DNA of 64,000 bases from Ypsolopha sequella (GCA_934047225.1 OW204001.1:7672201-7736200); one strand, 5' to 3'. Positions 41,891 through 54,097 are shown, numbered from the stretch's first letter. Program-made: numbers and translations. Notes: generated by a model not told the origin, from the letters alone.

Positions 41891-42112
41891 TAAGGTCTTT
41901 CAATTTTAATGGAAAGTAATTTAGGAGGTGATTCAGTATCGTTAATACATCACATTCCACTGCAAAGCACTTTTTTTTGCGCGAACTTTTTTTTCGCTTC
42001 TCAGTACAGTTCGCGCAAAAAAGTACTTTTCAGTGGAATGTGATGTTTTAACGATACTGAATCACCTCCTAAATTACTTTTCATTTAAATTGAAAGACCT
42101 TTTATAACGTTA
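41891..42112. repeat. Palindrome, ~95-bp arms
   Basis: AAGGTCTTTCAATTTTAATGG, AATTTAGGAGGTGATTCAG and CACATTCCACTG are all mirrored on the right side. The centre is a GC-richer segment (TTTGCGCGAACT / AGTTCGCGCAAA). Confidence 0.85.
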
Positions 42113-42327
42113 TAATCGACATCTAAAACAAAATCGTTTCATCTGAATATTTCTATGGATTGGATGATTTAAGCTGGATTGCATTGCTACCAATAATGGG
42201 AAGACAGGAAGATAATGTAAGGAAAAACCTATTTAAATCCAAATTATTGACAGCCTATAAAAATGTAATGTTTCCTTTTCCATTGATGAAGATGATGGTC
42301 TCCAAGCCAACACGGCTACGGTGACTG

Positions 42328-42450
42328 CTATTGGTGAGGGTGTGATGGGCTTCGCTGGTGTGCCCGAATGTGGCTGACGTAACCAATCTTGGCTTTAAAT
42401 GTTCGTCCGCATATACCACATTTGATTTGAGTATTCCATTCTCGTAGTTG
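42328..42450 (-). pseudogene. LINE ORF2 C-terminus with C2H2 finger
   Basis: Read on minus, an open segment gives EWNTQIKCGICGRTFKAKIG followed by YVSHIRAHQRSPSHPHQ and a TAG (42328-42330). A single C-x2-C-x12-H-x3-5-H finger with the sequence CGxCGRxFxxxxGxxSHxRxH is the usual end of one group of insect LINE ORF2 proteins. The frame upstream is lost. It belongs to a different LINE family from the one on the opposite strand at 42600. Confidence 0.65.
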
Positions 42451-42599
42451 TAGTCAATAGCCACAGGTCACAGAGTACATTATTATCCACAGGTGGACGG
42501 GCCTTGAATGGTCTCGCTTGGAGTCGAGATCTGCTCGTCTTTGTGCTTCAAAGCTAAAAACATTTGTTTGCACAAGATGTGCAATTTTCCTTTTCCATT

Positions 42600-42788
42600 A
42601 CTGGATGCTATGACGGGTTTGGCGACATACTGAAGAAGGGCCATGTCAAAAGTACTAGAAGAGCTTGTACGACTAGATTGATGGATGTGGAAGATGCGAA
42701 AGAGGTGTGTCTGGATCGTATTAGATGGAAATCTGTATTTTCTGCCTACCCCTCTGGGAGACAGGCGTACGTATGTATACAAAATTAG
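42600..42788 (+). pseudogene. LINE ORF2 C-terminal fragment
   Basis: GFGDILKKGHVKSTRRACTT, then RLMDVEDAKEVCLDRIRWK and SVFSAYPSGRQA. It matches the LINE ends at 6253-6440 and 29335-29550. Only the last ~70 codons are kept. Confidence 0.6.
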
Positions 42789-44796
42789 AGTATAATAAAT
42801 AGCTTATGTGACCAAGTTAGGATAAATAGATGAATAGAATTAGGTGAGTCATTCAAAACAACATGTAGGTTGTTACTGGCAAAGATTTCAAAAGTTTAGA
42901 TGAGCTCTGGCACATAAAATCTATTGCATTGTTTTTGAATGTGAAATGTCACACTTTTGGCTTTATTCGTATTTTTTGAAATGTTAGTGCACTTTAAAAA
43001 TGCACACGACAAGACGGCATTGAGATCCTTTTCTCGTAAAAATGCATTAAGGAGTCCAACTATCACTGTGTTCAGATGAGCACTGAAACCAAACGCGCGT
43101 GTGAGTGTCACCCATTTAAAGGTGAAAGCATTTTGGTGCTGTGATACTACGGTAAGGGCCTATCTTTACTTTTAAATCTTTGGTTACTGGCACACTTGGT
43201 AGCAGACTTGGCTTACCACTAGAAATAATGGGTTTGCTCTATTAACTCACAATCGTATCTATTTTTATTGTTCACTTCTTCTGTAGGCAGTTAAAAGTAG
43301 GTAGCAAATCATTTAATGTCTGAAGACAAAAAAGCTCTTTATTTCAAAGTACCGCAATATCATTTGTATACTGTCAAAATACTGACACTGTATTCAATAG
43401 AGAATTTGTTAGGGTTCCATCATTAACGTAAACCCTGAAGCGAAATTTCAGTACGTGTTTTTGCGTAACTCGAAAACAGTGAGCTAGGAAAGGTGAAATT
43501 ATTAATTACTTAATTATTAATTACTTAATTATTAATTACTTAATTATTTAATATGGACAGGAAATAAGAAGGATTTTTTATTGGTTTGAAACTGCAGCAT
43601 GTTCTTATGTTAATTTTGTAGATTTAGAATGTTGAATATGTTGGACAAGTGTGTAGAATAATGTGAATTTTGTAGGTGAGTGCTCTCTCGAAATTTGCAG
43701 TACCCAACGGGGTGCTACTTGTAGACCTGTAGCCTAAGCATGGAAACATCTCCGTATAGTTTCGTTTCAAACTACATACATCATAATCGTATGGAATCTG
43801 GGAAACCACTCTAAGCGGACAGTAGCGGAACTAACAGCTACGTATGGCAACCTAAGTTTAGTTTCCATCTGAAGATATTTGGAACATACAAATATTTCTG
43901 CCAAACTGTAATGCAGTTTGTAGGCAGAAAAAAACTCTCTGTTTAATTAAGTCTCATGAATAACAAAAAAATTAAATTTAACAGTTTCAATTTAACCTAA
44001 CAATTAAATTTGCTTACACAAAAATAAAAGATCATTGGTTTATCTACACTTAAATATCATGTTTCTGCAATATTAATGAATTGAACTTATTTTTAAATAT
44101 AGAATGGGTTACATTACATTCTGAGAATCCAACAGGCGATCAAAATCGTATGGAATCTGGGAAACCGCTCCAAGCGGACACTAGCGGAACTAATAGCTAC
44201 GTATGGCAACCTAAGTTTAGTTTCAAACGCAAAGATACGGAGGTGTTTTCATGCTTATGTTACCCTAATTGTAACAACCAATGTAACTAGGAAATAAATA
44301 ATTATAAATTATGAAAATATTTTGTTAGACGTCCTCTTTTGAAAGTCTACGATCAACTTACGGAACCCGCGTGTTCTGTGCGGGAAGTACACTTGACCGA
44401 CTTTTTTTTACTAAAATATTTAACGGTAGGAAACTCTATTGTCTATGTCTTAAACATAAAGAAGAATAACAACTAAGTACTATTCGTATGTGCGGATCTT
44501 TAGGTTCACAAAAGTGTTAAGGCCCTGTATAAAGCCAAATGAATATTTCATTTAATTCATATTGTCAGGTTATTATCATATTTTACATACAAAAATACAT
44601 ATGAGGATATACTCAAGACATTTTTAAAGACCAGAAAACGTGTTATTGGTTAACTGCACTCGATAGAAATAATCCCTAAGTCAGCTCTAAAAAAACCTTA
44701 AAATAGCGTTAACCTCTCGGCTCGTATTGGTTCCAACTGGAACGGGTAGGGTAAGTTGCAATAAATTTAATATTTATGAGTAGTTATTATAGTATA
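42789..44796. other. Intergenic; 16-bp tandem repeat at 43498-43555
   Basis: No gene. ATTACTTAATTATTAA is repeated about three and a half times at 43498-43555. The phrase CGTATGGAATCTGGGAAACC occurs at about 43790 and again at about 44147, followed both times by GCGGAACTAA..AGCTACGTATGG. The two blocks are therefore copies of one repeat about 360 bp apart. A GTTCCGTACC-repeat tail is at 44351-44411. Confidence 0.45.
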
Positions 44797-45422
44797 TACA
44801 ACGTGTAACAGAAAGGTGTAACCATATTTGAAGAGCTTATTCAGTCAATGGTATAGATAGAACAAGGCCGGCCAAACCCAGGCACGCGGGCCACGAAGTG
44901 GCCCGCCAAGGCATTTGAATTTGCCCGCCAGCACTTCGATCGGCCGGCTAGCCGGCAAATTACTATCAGGAAAATCACTTCACAGCTCACATTAAATAAA
45001 AAGAAATATGTTATTTCATTTCATTTACAAATATATTAAATTAAAGCATATTTTGTCTCTTTTGTGCATAAATTACCTTATGAATCCATATACTACCAAC
45101 TCAATTGTAAATATGAATCTTTATTATTCGCAACAAAAATATATATATATTTTTTATTTATTCGTACTGGTGTCCCGGCGCCGTCACAGTCTAAGAAAGT
45201 TTGCTCACCTGGAAAATCTATTGGCCAGCCTTGGTATAGAACAACTTTTACTATGGAGCCAACCCCGAAATCTTAAAAAAAAATCTGCCCTTCCATACAT
45301 TTCAGCCGAGCGGCATTGCATTTTACTATTAAAAAGTTTTTTTTTTCGAGATACAGGGTTTGTTCCATAGTAAAAGAATAAGCTCTTCAAAATATGGTTA
45401 CACATTTCTGTTACACGTTGTA
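44797..45422. mobile_element. MITE family B, copy 4, split by a hAT element
   Basis: TACAACGTGTAACAGAAAGG at left and TTTCTGTTACACGTTGTA at right. The two parts are separated at the GGTATAGAACAAC site of the family by a 371-bp insertion. Confidence 0.85.
44863..45233. mobile_element. Non-autonomous hAT element (371 bp), nested
   Basis: Termini CAAGGCCGGCCAA and TTGGCCAGCCTTG form a 13-bp inverted repeat with one mismatch. GTATAGAA follows on the right. On the left the sequence is GTATAG-ATAG-AA, the same octamer with a 4-bp duplication inside. This fits the 8-bp duplication of hAT elements. The interior is GC-rich near the left end (CACGCGGGCCACGAAGTGGCC). No transposase. Confidence 0.75.
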
Positions 45423-45436
45423 TATGTATACTATAA

Positions 45437-45697
45437 TAACTACGGAAGCCGCAAACTGGAGATAGTACTCGTCCATACGAACAACTTTTACATTGGGACC
45501 AAACTACAAATCGCGAAAAAAAATTAGCTGTTTGTTCCATACAAATGTTACATAGCCACCCGACCAAAATGCACAAAAACAACAGTTTTTTTTTTTTTAT
45601 TTCTCAATTTTATTTCACGGAAAGTTGTTTGTATGGACGAGTACTATCGCCAGTTTGCGGCTTCCGCAAGTTCATCTGAACATCCTGTATATACAGG
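45437..45697. mobile_element. MITE family D, copy 3
   Basis: ACGGAAGCCGCAAACTGGAG at left and CCAGTTTGCGGCTTCCGC at right. It lies right after MITE B copy 4. Confidence 0.75.
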
Positions 45698-47484
45698 TTG
45701 TAAATAGTCTGCGACTTATAAATAAAACCACATAGTCTACTGATCATACTGAATAACTCTCTGAAGAAAAATACCCGCGTAAATCTTCAGAGAAGAAGAT
45801 ATTCAACTGTAACTTAAAGACTTTATCTCGCACAAGGAAGGTCTATTTTAGAACACTGCGCGTGAACAGCTGTTTCACGGACGACACTGACTTAAAAAAC
45901 GATCGTATCTCGGTGCGTTAGGGTTCACGCATTTTTGTTATAAACTCGAATATTACCTAAACTAATGGTTTGCGCGGGTATATTTCTTGGGAAAAGTGGT
46001 TCAGTGTGATCGGTAGAATATGTGGTTTCATTTAAAGGTAGCAGTCTATTTACAACCGGTTTTATATATATATTTTTTTATAAAATTAATCATAAGAAAT
46101 TAAATTGTAACCTTACAGAGGTCTAATGTTAAATATACGAAGTATAAGCATCCACTGTAATTACGTGAATATAATTTTTATTTAATATGTTACAGAACCC
46201 TCGGAATGTAAAGGCTCACATTTGACTGATTTGCATTTAATGATGTCGATTTGAATATCAGGTATATACAAGAGGTATATACTATACTATAATTAACGTA
46301 TTTAATAGATAATATTTTGTACTGTAATAAAACCCAACTATAAATATATATTTAATTACTATTTTATCGATTCCTTTTTACCGTTAAATACATAACGGGG
46401 GTTAATAAATATAATATTAAAGTAAGTAGAACTCGTATTTAATAGAAAAGACATTTTTCAAACCATTATTAGTTACTTCTGCTCCAACAATGGGTTTGGA
46501 CGAAAAATGCAAACAAGAAATAACAGCAGGTCAGCCAGTCTACACGGCTTACCGTCTTATATCGTGGTTAACCTTTTGTAACCCTTTCAATCCAATCTTC
46601 AGTCACCTAGGAATTCTTACGTAGACGATTGTTCCCATGCTCCTTTCAAAAGAGCCTTTCACCGAATTGTACTTGTATCAAGTTGTCTGCTAGGTACCAT
46701 CCTGTATTGATTCATGGCCATCATGCATAGTTAAGGGGCTGCACAATGCTAAAATTCAGTCCTACTCTAACGCGTTTGTTTTTTAACTCTCTATCCTGCT
46801 CTAATCAGATGCCACGCACGCAAAACTTCAGTTATTATGAAATTATGGCTACATTAGGACATTAACTATAATTTCTTTATGTAATAAATATGTTTTTTTC
46901 CAGTTAGTATCTACTTGTGTTGGGTTTGTTTCAATCGGTTTTGAAACATGGAAACTGAATCGCTTTGTTCGTGAAATTCATGCTTTTTTTAAAGTTATAT
47001 AATTAATAGTAGATTGAAAGTATGTTTATTTATAAAGTGTAATTAGTAATTGCCTTGAGTCACAAAATACGCCATTTTTTTTCAATTTTTTATCATCTAC
47101 ATTGATGGAACTGAATCCAATACAAAACTGATGTTTGGCATTGTGGAGCCCCTTAAACTGTAAACTAGTTTTGAAACTAAAATTCCGGTTAGATTTTTTT
47201 TATATTTTCTCATGGATGAGATAAATAAATAGTAAAAGAAATTGTTCGAACATTTGAACAGCTGTTGATTCCTTAGAAAATCCGGCTTCAGATATCTGGA
47301 TGCAATAAAATATCACATGATATCCTGATATACACTGTACACGTTTTCCAAAGAAATTTACCTGCGTGCTGCGTAAGTAAAAGAAATGGCCTTGCTGTGC
47401 AGCCCTGGATTTCCCTTATAGGCCTTCAAGGCACGGGCCTAGGGGCCCAGCCAGCCTAGGGGCTCCAACCACCCAGCTACCCCG
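45698..47484. other. Intergenic, nothing recognised
   Basis: AT-rich, without a supported gene and without repeats shared with the rest of the window, apart from GAACCCTCGGAATGTAAAGG near 46195, which may be a decayed GTTCCGTACC tail. Confidence 0.4.
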
Positions 47485-47530
47485 ACCAGCGGGCCTATTA
47501 TGTATCTCTAGTTGCCAAGATACAGAATAG
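47485..47530. mobile_element. MITE family C, ends-only derivative
   Basis: CCAGCGGGCCTATTATGTATC, TCTAGTTGCCAA, then directly GATACAGAATAGGGGGGCTGG. The two ends are joined with the whole interior missing, probably an abortive-excision product or an internal deletion. Confidence 0.6.
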
Positions 47531-47537
47531 GGGGGCT

Positions 47538-47700
47538 GGGCCTGTAGCATAGTGTTTAATCGCGCGCGACATCTCTAGTTGAATCACAAGTGCAAGGAGC
47601 GTGACGTACTGTTTAATCGCAAAAACATCATGTCACGCTCCTCGCACTTGCGATTCGACTAAGTCGCATCGCGTGCGATTAAACACTGCTACGGGCACAG
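47538..47700. mobile_element. MITE with CpG-rich arms
   Basis: About 65-bp arms: GCCTGTAGCATAGTGTTTAA and CAAGGAGCGTGACG at left; GTCACGCTCCTCGCACTTGCG and AAACACTGCTACGGGC at right. Differences between arms are mixed. Confidence 0.7.
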
Positions 47701-48284
47701 GTAGCTTACGGCAGGCGGAAATAAAATTACAGAGACGTTTGAAACTGTGAGAGTGTACTTCAGAAAAAAGAAATTGTATTTTTTTCTTGATACAGTGTTT
47801 ATTACAATTTTTTTGTGTGATTTAGTTGTCATTTGACCAAACAAAGAAGCCTTTGTACGGACATTCTCTTCTTTTATACTCTCTGTATAGGAAGACCCAT
47901 TTACATTCAATATGTTGAATTAATCTCCTTGAGATTTTGAAACAGGCTCAATTTGAAATTATTGTGAGATCTAAAAGAACTGCCGCTGACCCATAACACA
48001 GGATAAATAATAGGGGTGAAAAGTGGGCAAGTGGCTTTTTATATTAGTATTAAAATAATTACATCTTAACAGAAATAAAATGAATAAATGAGTACGTAAA
48101 TACAAACAGGTCTGATATAAAATCGATTCTGATTGACCTTGCTGTCCATTATATAGATATAACCATCGAAAAAAGCTTAGGTTATTATTTTGTCAGTTTT
48201 TGTCTTCATAAAACAGCCAGATGACTATTTTGAATACAGAGATTGCTCATAATCTAGCGTTGATTCATCCAGCTTTATGTGGGG
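47701..48284. other. Intergenic, nothing recognised
   Basis: No supported feature. Confidence 0.4.
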
Positions 48285-48689
48285 CAGGCAAACAGTAAAA
48301 TTCGGCATTTTACAAATGGCGTCGTCAGTTTCTAAACGTTAGGGCTTTTGCAATTTGCCGTCGGGCAAATTTTAAAATGCCCGCTGTTTGTAAAATAACT
48401 TTGTCATTTTTTAAAATGCCAAAATCAAATACTTAATTTTTTTACTAAAAAGTGAGAAATAGTTGCGACGACGAGCGAAGCGTGTTAGTTTTACATGTAA
48501 GTACATATTGGGAGCCGAGCTAAACGGAGTAGAGCTAGGCGACCTTCAATAGTTCTAACAGAATAACTATTTGCTGAGGCAAATTATAAAATGCCGAATT
48601 CTACTATATCACGAAGATTCGTCAAATATCAAAATAGGGACAAACTGACGACGCCGTTTGTAAAATGCCGAATTTTATCATTTCCCTGC
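48285..48689. mobile_element. Non-autonomous element O, copy 2
   Basis: GGCAAACAGTAAAATTCGGC at left, and GACGCCGTTTGTAAAATGCC with GAATTTTATCATTTCCCTG at right. The TIRs of about 40 bp are better kept than in the copy at 29777. Confidence 0.75.
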
Positions 48690-51338
48690 GCCATATGCAA
48701 GGTAGTAATAGGGTAGTACAAAGTACAAGTATATCCTGTTGCAATTAAAGTTTTGCAGATAAACATTTAGTCTGCCGGCAAAAAAACACAACAATTGAAT
48801 CTATTGTGTCTGTAATTTAGATCTGTGTTCAAGCGTCCCAAAGGTTAAGGAACACAAAAAGATATCAACAAGCAAGACAATTCAACAAGCTTAGAATACA
48901 GGATAATAAATATCTGATACGGTATTGGTAACGATTGCGATTACTACGCTAATGCGACAAAAATTTCATTATTCTCGTTATTTTACCGTCTAATGTACCT
49001 AGTTAATGGTGCAGTGCTACCAAATAACTCTTTAGTTGTTATTGAGACGGCCCAGATTCATCTATCTTTTTCCTACACAATCGATCTTTACCTGTGTTTA
49101 GAAAAGATAGACCACTCTGATTCCAACCGCTTCAACACGTACATTATTATTAAATAAATAGGTAAATAAAACATACTTACAATAACCATGGCCATGGATT
49201 GTCCATTTACGCTCAAGTCAGTCACGTTCAAGGTCGGTGCATTCACTGACCGAGTTACCTGATAACTCGGTGCTGGAGATAAATATGGTGTCGTGTATCA
49301 CTATCATTGAAAAACTCATGGCTTTCAACCTATTTTCCACTCTGTGTTCAAAGGAAGTAGATGGACTTTCTAATGGTGGTGGAGGAGCCGATCTGCATAG
49401 CATGCTACACACGCCACTTATGTTTTGAAGAAGCGTGAAGGAGGTTAGTTGTAAAGACACTGGTTAAGTAAGCTGTAATAGAACTAGGAATATTTTCCTC
49501 AGTATGATTTACTTTTATACTTTGTATTTTTTAATTAAAAATGTGTATTATGTCGTGGACAGATCATAGAATTGAGCAGTTCGCAAAGTATAAAATCAAA
49601 AATCTTTCACTGAAAGTCAAAAACAGGTGCGACGACAAACGTGTTAGGTTTACATGTAAATTTTGGGGAGCCGAGCGAAGCGGAGCGGAGCGATGCAACC
49701 CCCTAGTTTTAACAGAAATATCATGATATGCCCAATTCTCCGATGTGTCGCCGACATATAGATTCTTTTGTCTGTTCAGAACGTGGACTGAAAAGTTCAT
49801 CCACTTATGTAATACCTACATGAATAAAACACCTGTTTTCATTCAGGATCAAAGGAAATGAGAAAAAGTTATAACCGCGTAGACTGAATTTGTGCAATTT
49901 TTCACGGCAGTTTTAGGTATATTCGAATAGAATAGACCAACAGCTAACAGGTCTTGCTAAAGCTCTTTTACAACATAATGGCGCTGCAAATGCACTCTGC
50001 TATTTTAACATCTTCAACACTGCGTTTCATCATCTGCACATGTTTTCACGCTCACTACCCGAAATACAATGATGTTGTGTAAGCACGCATTTCTGAATGT
50101 AAGTACCAAGTCTAGCGCGGTCACTTTGTGACCTGCTGGCTATTATTCGTTGAGTTTATATCGTCACCCAATGGCCGATTGGATCCACGCTACCTGTACC
50201 ATCCCTCGGTATTCTTTGTAGTTTTTTTCTAGTCCTACTATCTCTTTTGTAAGAGTTTTTTGTTAGATTGAATTACGGGTTGTGTGAGGGTGCAGCCACC
50301 ATTCGACATGGGCTGCATTCCAGCTGCTAATTTGGTTGAAGCTATTAAAATACAAAACATGAGGCATAGTCAAGTCAGGAGAGAAAGGGAAAAGAGACCT
50401 TTATTTCATTCGGGAGTTCATTTAAGGTTTGGAAGTTGCTTGAGAATTCGTTAACAATTAGTCATGCAGTGACAAAGATAATGACGTTTATCTGATGAGG
50501 AATCTAATCATATACATAACTTGTTTTTGCGTAAAGTTTCCGACTCATGTTCTTCCCACTATTGAACTCATTCTTTACTATCAGTGACTCAACGTCTTGG
50601 CCTTTATTTTCGGAAGCAGACTGCTACTACAAAATATCTTCTATTTCCTGATTTCTTTCTTTTCAACCCTTATACGACATTCTGTGTCAGACGACAAAGT
50701 ACCTGCACACAATAGTACGGATGGAATCACGACAACCATTGTGTTTCTCGTTGAAAACGAGAGTGGCTTACGCAAAGGTAATTCAAAGACTTAAAAGAAA
50801 TGTCAAAGCATCCGTGAATAGGTCACGAATCCCTTTACAAAGTTCTAGATATTTATAGCATTAACCGAGAAGGGGACGTCTATGATTCGAACATAATGTT
50901 AAAACGTGAATGGCAAAATGCTTTATCGCAAGTTTTGCAAGAGGTTGCCGTTCTTTAGTTGGTACTGCGTTGGAGTCGAGGACGTACGTGACTCGCGACC
51001 TTTGCAGCACCCTGCCGAGTGACATTTCGTGTTTCTATTGTAGACTAATAGCAACTCTTCGAGGTTTCAAAAACCCTCGTTTAGTCACACTAACGCAGCG
51101 TAATTAGTGAATGTCACGTCACCGACTGACTTGACTACATTCTGGCAATAAACGATAACAATAAACCGCTCGTTTGATTGTTACTGATTGAGACTACCCA
51201 CGCTATAATTGGTCTCATGTAAAACTATAATCACATACTGCTTCAAGTCTTTGCAGTTGCACAAGAACAATCAGCATTGTATTTACTCGTTATAGAAGCT
51301 GCTGAAATAAAAAAATAGTCTTCAATAGATACATCTCA
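48690..51338. other. Intergenic; element O fragment at 49618-49740
   Basis: Only an internal fragment of element O (GTGCGACGACAAACG, GAGCGAAGCGGAGCGGAGCG) is recognisable. Short open frames at 49.2-49.5, 49.5-49.8 and 50.6-51.1 kb show no family signature. The region is the 3' flank of the PH-domain gene. Confidence 0.4.
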
Positions 51339-51344
51339 TTTATT
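51339..51344 (-). terminator. Poly(A) signal of PH-domain gene
   Basis: AATAAA on the minus strand, 118 bp beyond the TGA stop, in a setting of A/T-rich sequence. It is the first canonical hexamer downstream that I see. Confidence 0.55.
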
Positions 51345-51461
51345 TATATTAGGTACTTTTATAACAATACTTTTAACAGTCTTAAAACGAACGACTAAAA
51401 TGAGATAGCCGGCGGTCCACGCCGGAAGTCTATCTACAAGAATATTTACAGGGTAGTCAAT

Positions 51462-52397
51462 TCAAGCATAAGTGAGGGAAGTAAAGGCGCGCGGCACGGA
51501 CTGTGGAGGTGCACTGTGCCTCTGTACACCGGCTGCACACGAGATACCGCCATCCGTGCCGCGCGCCACGGCTTCGAAAAATTGCCTCAGGTCACTAACG
51601 GACCTTGAAGGAGGTGCTTGAAGGTCATGAAGGGAAGCTGCCCGTCTCGGCGTCAAAATTGTCTCAGAGATCTTTGCGGGTGGAGCCAGTTGCTCACTAC
51701 TCCGAACTAGGGTCCCACCGGTCTGTGTCATAGACTCAAATATCGCCCGTCGTTCACGGACTGGTATATATTGTGCAATAGCTTCATGTGTATTGGGGGA
51801 ACACGATCGTGCCCTGCTCTCCAGTGAGGACGTCTTCCGCCGTGCCGCTTCGAGCGCGTACCGGCCCCGCTCTGCCCCTCTTTCCGACCCCTCCCATCGT
51901 TTTAAGTAACGATGCCGACCTTGCTCTAATTCAACAGTTCTCGCCGCTCGCGGCAACGTGTGATGTTGTTGCGCACCCGCATTCAATTTGCTGCAATTGT
52001 CGCATTTGACAATGTCAGCTGTCCTGACGGGCGCATCGACCACATCCGTGGTCTTTGGAGCGTCGAGGGATAATGAAAGATCAAGGCTGCGATCGGACGA
52101 TGAGTCGTAGTCGTCGTCTTCGACGACGATGCCCTCATCCGTAGCGGCTGGGGAGTGATCTCTGAGTGGTAACTGAGTTTCTGTTGAAGACGTCAGTAAC
52201 CTCCGCCGCGCTCTCGGCGGTGGTCTAGGCGGACAGGTAGGGGTCTCTTGCTGAGGTGTCTCTTTCTTTGGTTTCTTGCTGGCTGTGTCAGCGGCGGGTA
52301 ACACGTCCAAAAATCGGACTTGTGGTAATGGCGTCTGACGGAGGATTTCAACGCAGAGAGCGCGAACCCAACGAGCGTACTCAGTCGCATTGCAAGC
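51462..52397 (-). CDS. PH-domain protein, exon 3 (terminal)
   Basis: Encodes residues 116-426 and the stop. The exon starts after TTGTTGCAG in phase 0. It begins ACNATEYARWVRALCVEILR, the C-terminal helix of a PH domain with its invariant tryptophan (W125), and then PQVRFLDVLPAA. The rest is mostly disordered: a Pro/Arg-rich basic stretch (CPPRPPPRARRR), an acidic Ser/Asp stretch (VVEDDDYDSSSDRS), and short segments that look conserved (IAQYIPVRERRAIFESM, SDLRQFF). Codon use is GC-rich compared with the surrounding AT-rich DNA, which supports real coding sequence. PH domains bind phosphoinositides or proteins at membranes. I do not recognise the family beyond that. Confidence 0.85.
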   Translation of the reverse strand, partial: ACNATEYARWVRALCVEILRQTPLPQVRFLDVLPAADTASKKPKKETPQQETPTCPPRPPPRARRRLLTSSTETQLPLRDHSPAATDEGIVVEDDDYDSSSDRSLDLSLSLDAPKTTDVVDAPVRTADIVKCDNCSKLNAGAQQHHTLPRAARTVELEQGRHRYLKRWEGSERGAERGRYALEAARRKTSSLESRARSCSPNTHEAIAQYIPVRERRAIFESMTQTGGTLVRSSEQLAPPAKISETILTPRRAASLHDLQAPPSRSVSDLRQFFEAVARGTDGGISCAAGVQRHSAPPQSVPRAFTSLTYA

Positions 52398-53210
52398 CTG
52401 CAACAATAGAGAAAATAAAGTATTGAGTATATATGATGTATATTCCCTATAATATGGTCATTTATGAACATTTTAATTTGAATAACTTGCTAGCTTAACT
52501 AACAAAGAGATACGAATGTCTTTAGAAAAACATCAAGAGTGATGAGAAAAAATATGACATCTGATCTGATCTGCAGATTCTCTAAGAACTTTAACAACAT
52601 ACTAGGCAAACTTATAGGGACCGCCTCTTCACAAAACGTGTTTCTTTACTTGTCGACACCTTCGCGCATCTAGCCCTTCTTATGATAAATAGCCACATAA
52701 AAAGATTACTCAGTACAAAAGATGATGATTTACGGTTGTTGCATTATATTGAGGCCTACTAAAGTGAGCAAAACGTGAGAAAAATGGGTCTTAAAAGGGC
52801 TTCAACGTCATGAAAGGCGCTTGGTGACCTCTAAAGGTTAAAATTGGTTACTTATAAAAAGTCCGTTGGCGTTTTTTATTATCCTAGATAAAACGGTTCA
52901 AGTTTTAGATTAATAATACCACGTGTTTAAATTTAGAAATGCGACTCACATGTGCTTTTGATCATCTTAATATTCCATTTAGTTGTCGCAGGTATGTTGT
53001 ATTTATTTATCGGTTACAATATTTACGGCATATTCACAGTTTAAATTAATATTTATTTATGGATCTATTGTTTTAGCTGGACAATAACTAGTGACCGTAT
53101 ACGTGACCACGGTAAATTATTATCTTACATTGTCTCTTTAATCAGTACCTATCAGGCTTTCAATTTGTTAATTAAAGTTAATCCAACATGGAACAATTTC
53201 TTAAGAGCAT

Positions 53211-53455
53211 GGCGTGAAAAATCACATAACGCCCTCGTGAGCGTTCTATATGTGCAGTACAAGCTAGTATATCAGGCAGAAGCAAAAAAAAAAAACAGTG
53301 GACAAGTATGATGGAAGGATTCACCGGTCTGGGTAGGAACCTCGGTGGCGCAATTAGTAGCGCACTTGTCTTGATGACAAGAGGTCGCAGGTCCGAATCC
53401 TGGCCCGGGGATATTTTTCAAATTCTTGTCTTTGGGTTGTCACTCTAATAATAGT
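53211..53455 (+). repeat. tRNA-headed repeat (SINE-like)
   Basis: About 245 bp: AACGCCCTCGTGAGCGTTC, an A-run (53286-53297), a region shared with 37.94-38.1 kb, the tRNA-like part, and an end related to the palindrome arms at 38.2-38.4 kb. No coding capacity. Confidence 0.6.
53339..53411 (+). repeat. tRNA-like sequence (not a tRNA gene)
   Basis: 73 nt fold as a cloverleaf. D arm GCGC..GCGC with an A-box TGGCGCAATTAGTAG, anticodon arm CTTGT-CTTGATG-ACAAG with anticodon position TGA, a 5-nt variable loop, and T arm GCAGG-TCCGAAT-CCTGG with a one-base-degraded B box. The acceptor stem pairs at about five of seven positions. A TGA anticodon would mean serine, but serine tRNAs have a long variable arm, which is absent. 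It sits within a dispersed repeat, so it is a tRNA-derived head. Confidence 0.6.
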
Positions 53456-54097
53456 TATGGAACAATTTGTTTATAATTTGTTGTAAATTTTGTATTACCT
53501 AAATAAATTAGTATTTCATTTGGGTTGATACTTGATACCACTGACCTCTATAACATCGCTTCACGCGTAGAATATAGGTACAAATTTGACAACATATTTC
53601 CATGAGCTACAATCATTGTTTATTTATGAGGTATTCTAATCACAAAAAGAGCATTTTTCTATTCATTCCGTTTGTCAAATATGTACTGGAAAATAACGCT
53701 ATAATAATATATAATAACCGTATGATCTACGGTATGGTCAAACAAAGCACAATCGGAGATATTAGCCTAGTTCCAGTGGCCGAATGGCCTGACCATAATG
53801 ATATCAACAAATTCACGCTATTCTTGTTTCATATCTTGCGGTTTCTAGCAAAATCGAATAAAAACACGATCAATTTGTTACGCGTCATGAAAGATTGTAA
53901 TAACTGCAAAACATAATCTTCACTAATAGTTTTTGTAGCGGCTTTCATGCATTTTTTGCTTACGCCGAAGTTTTGTTATCGGACGGATATAAGAAAATTT
54001 AAATGCAATAATGAGAATGAAAAATTTAATGCTTGAATAACGATGATACACACGACGAAACACGGTCTGCGAATAGACAAGCCTACGTTTTAAAATT

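Noticed and set aside
51788..52009. Plus-strand frame within PH exon 3
   Set aside because: Shadow of the coding strand.
53339..53411. Functional tRNA-Ser(TGA) gene
   Set aside because: No long variable arm, imperfect acceptor and T stems, mutated B box, and it lies in a dispersed repeat with a partial copy at 38 kb.
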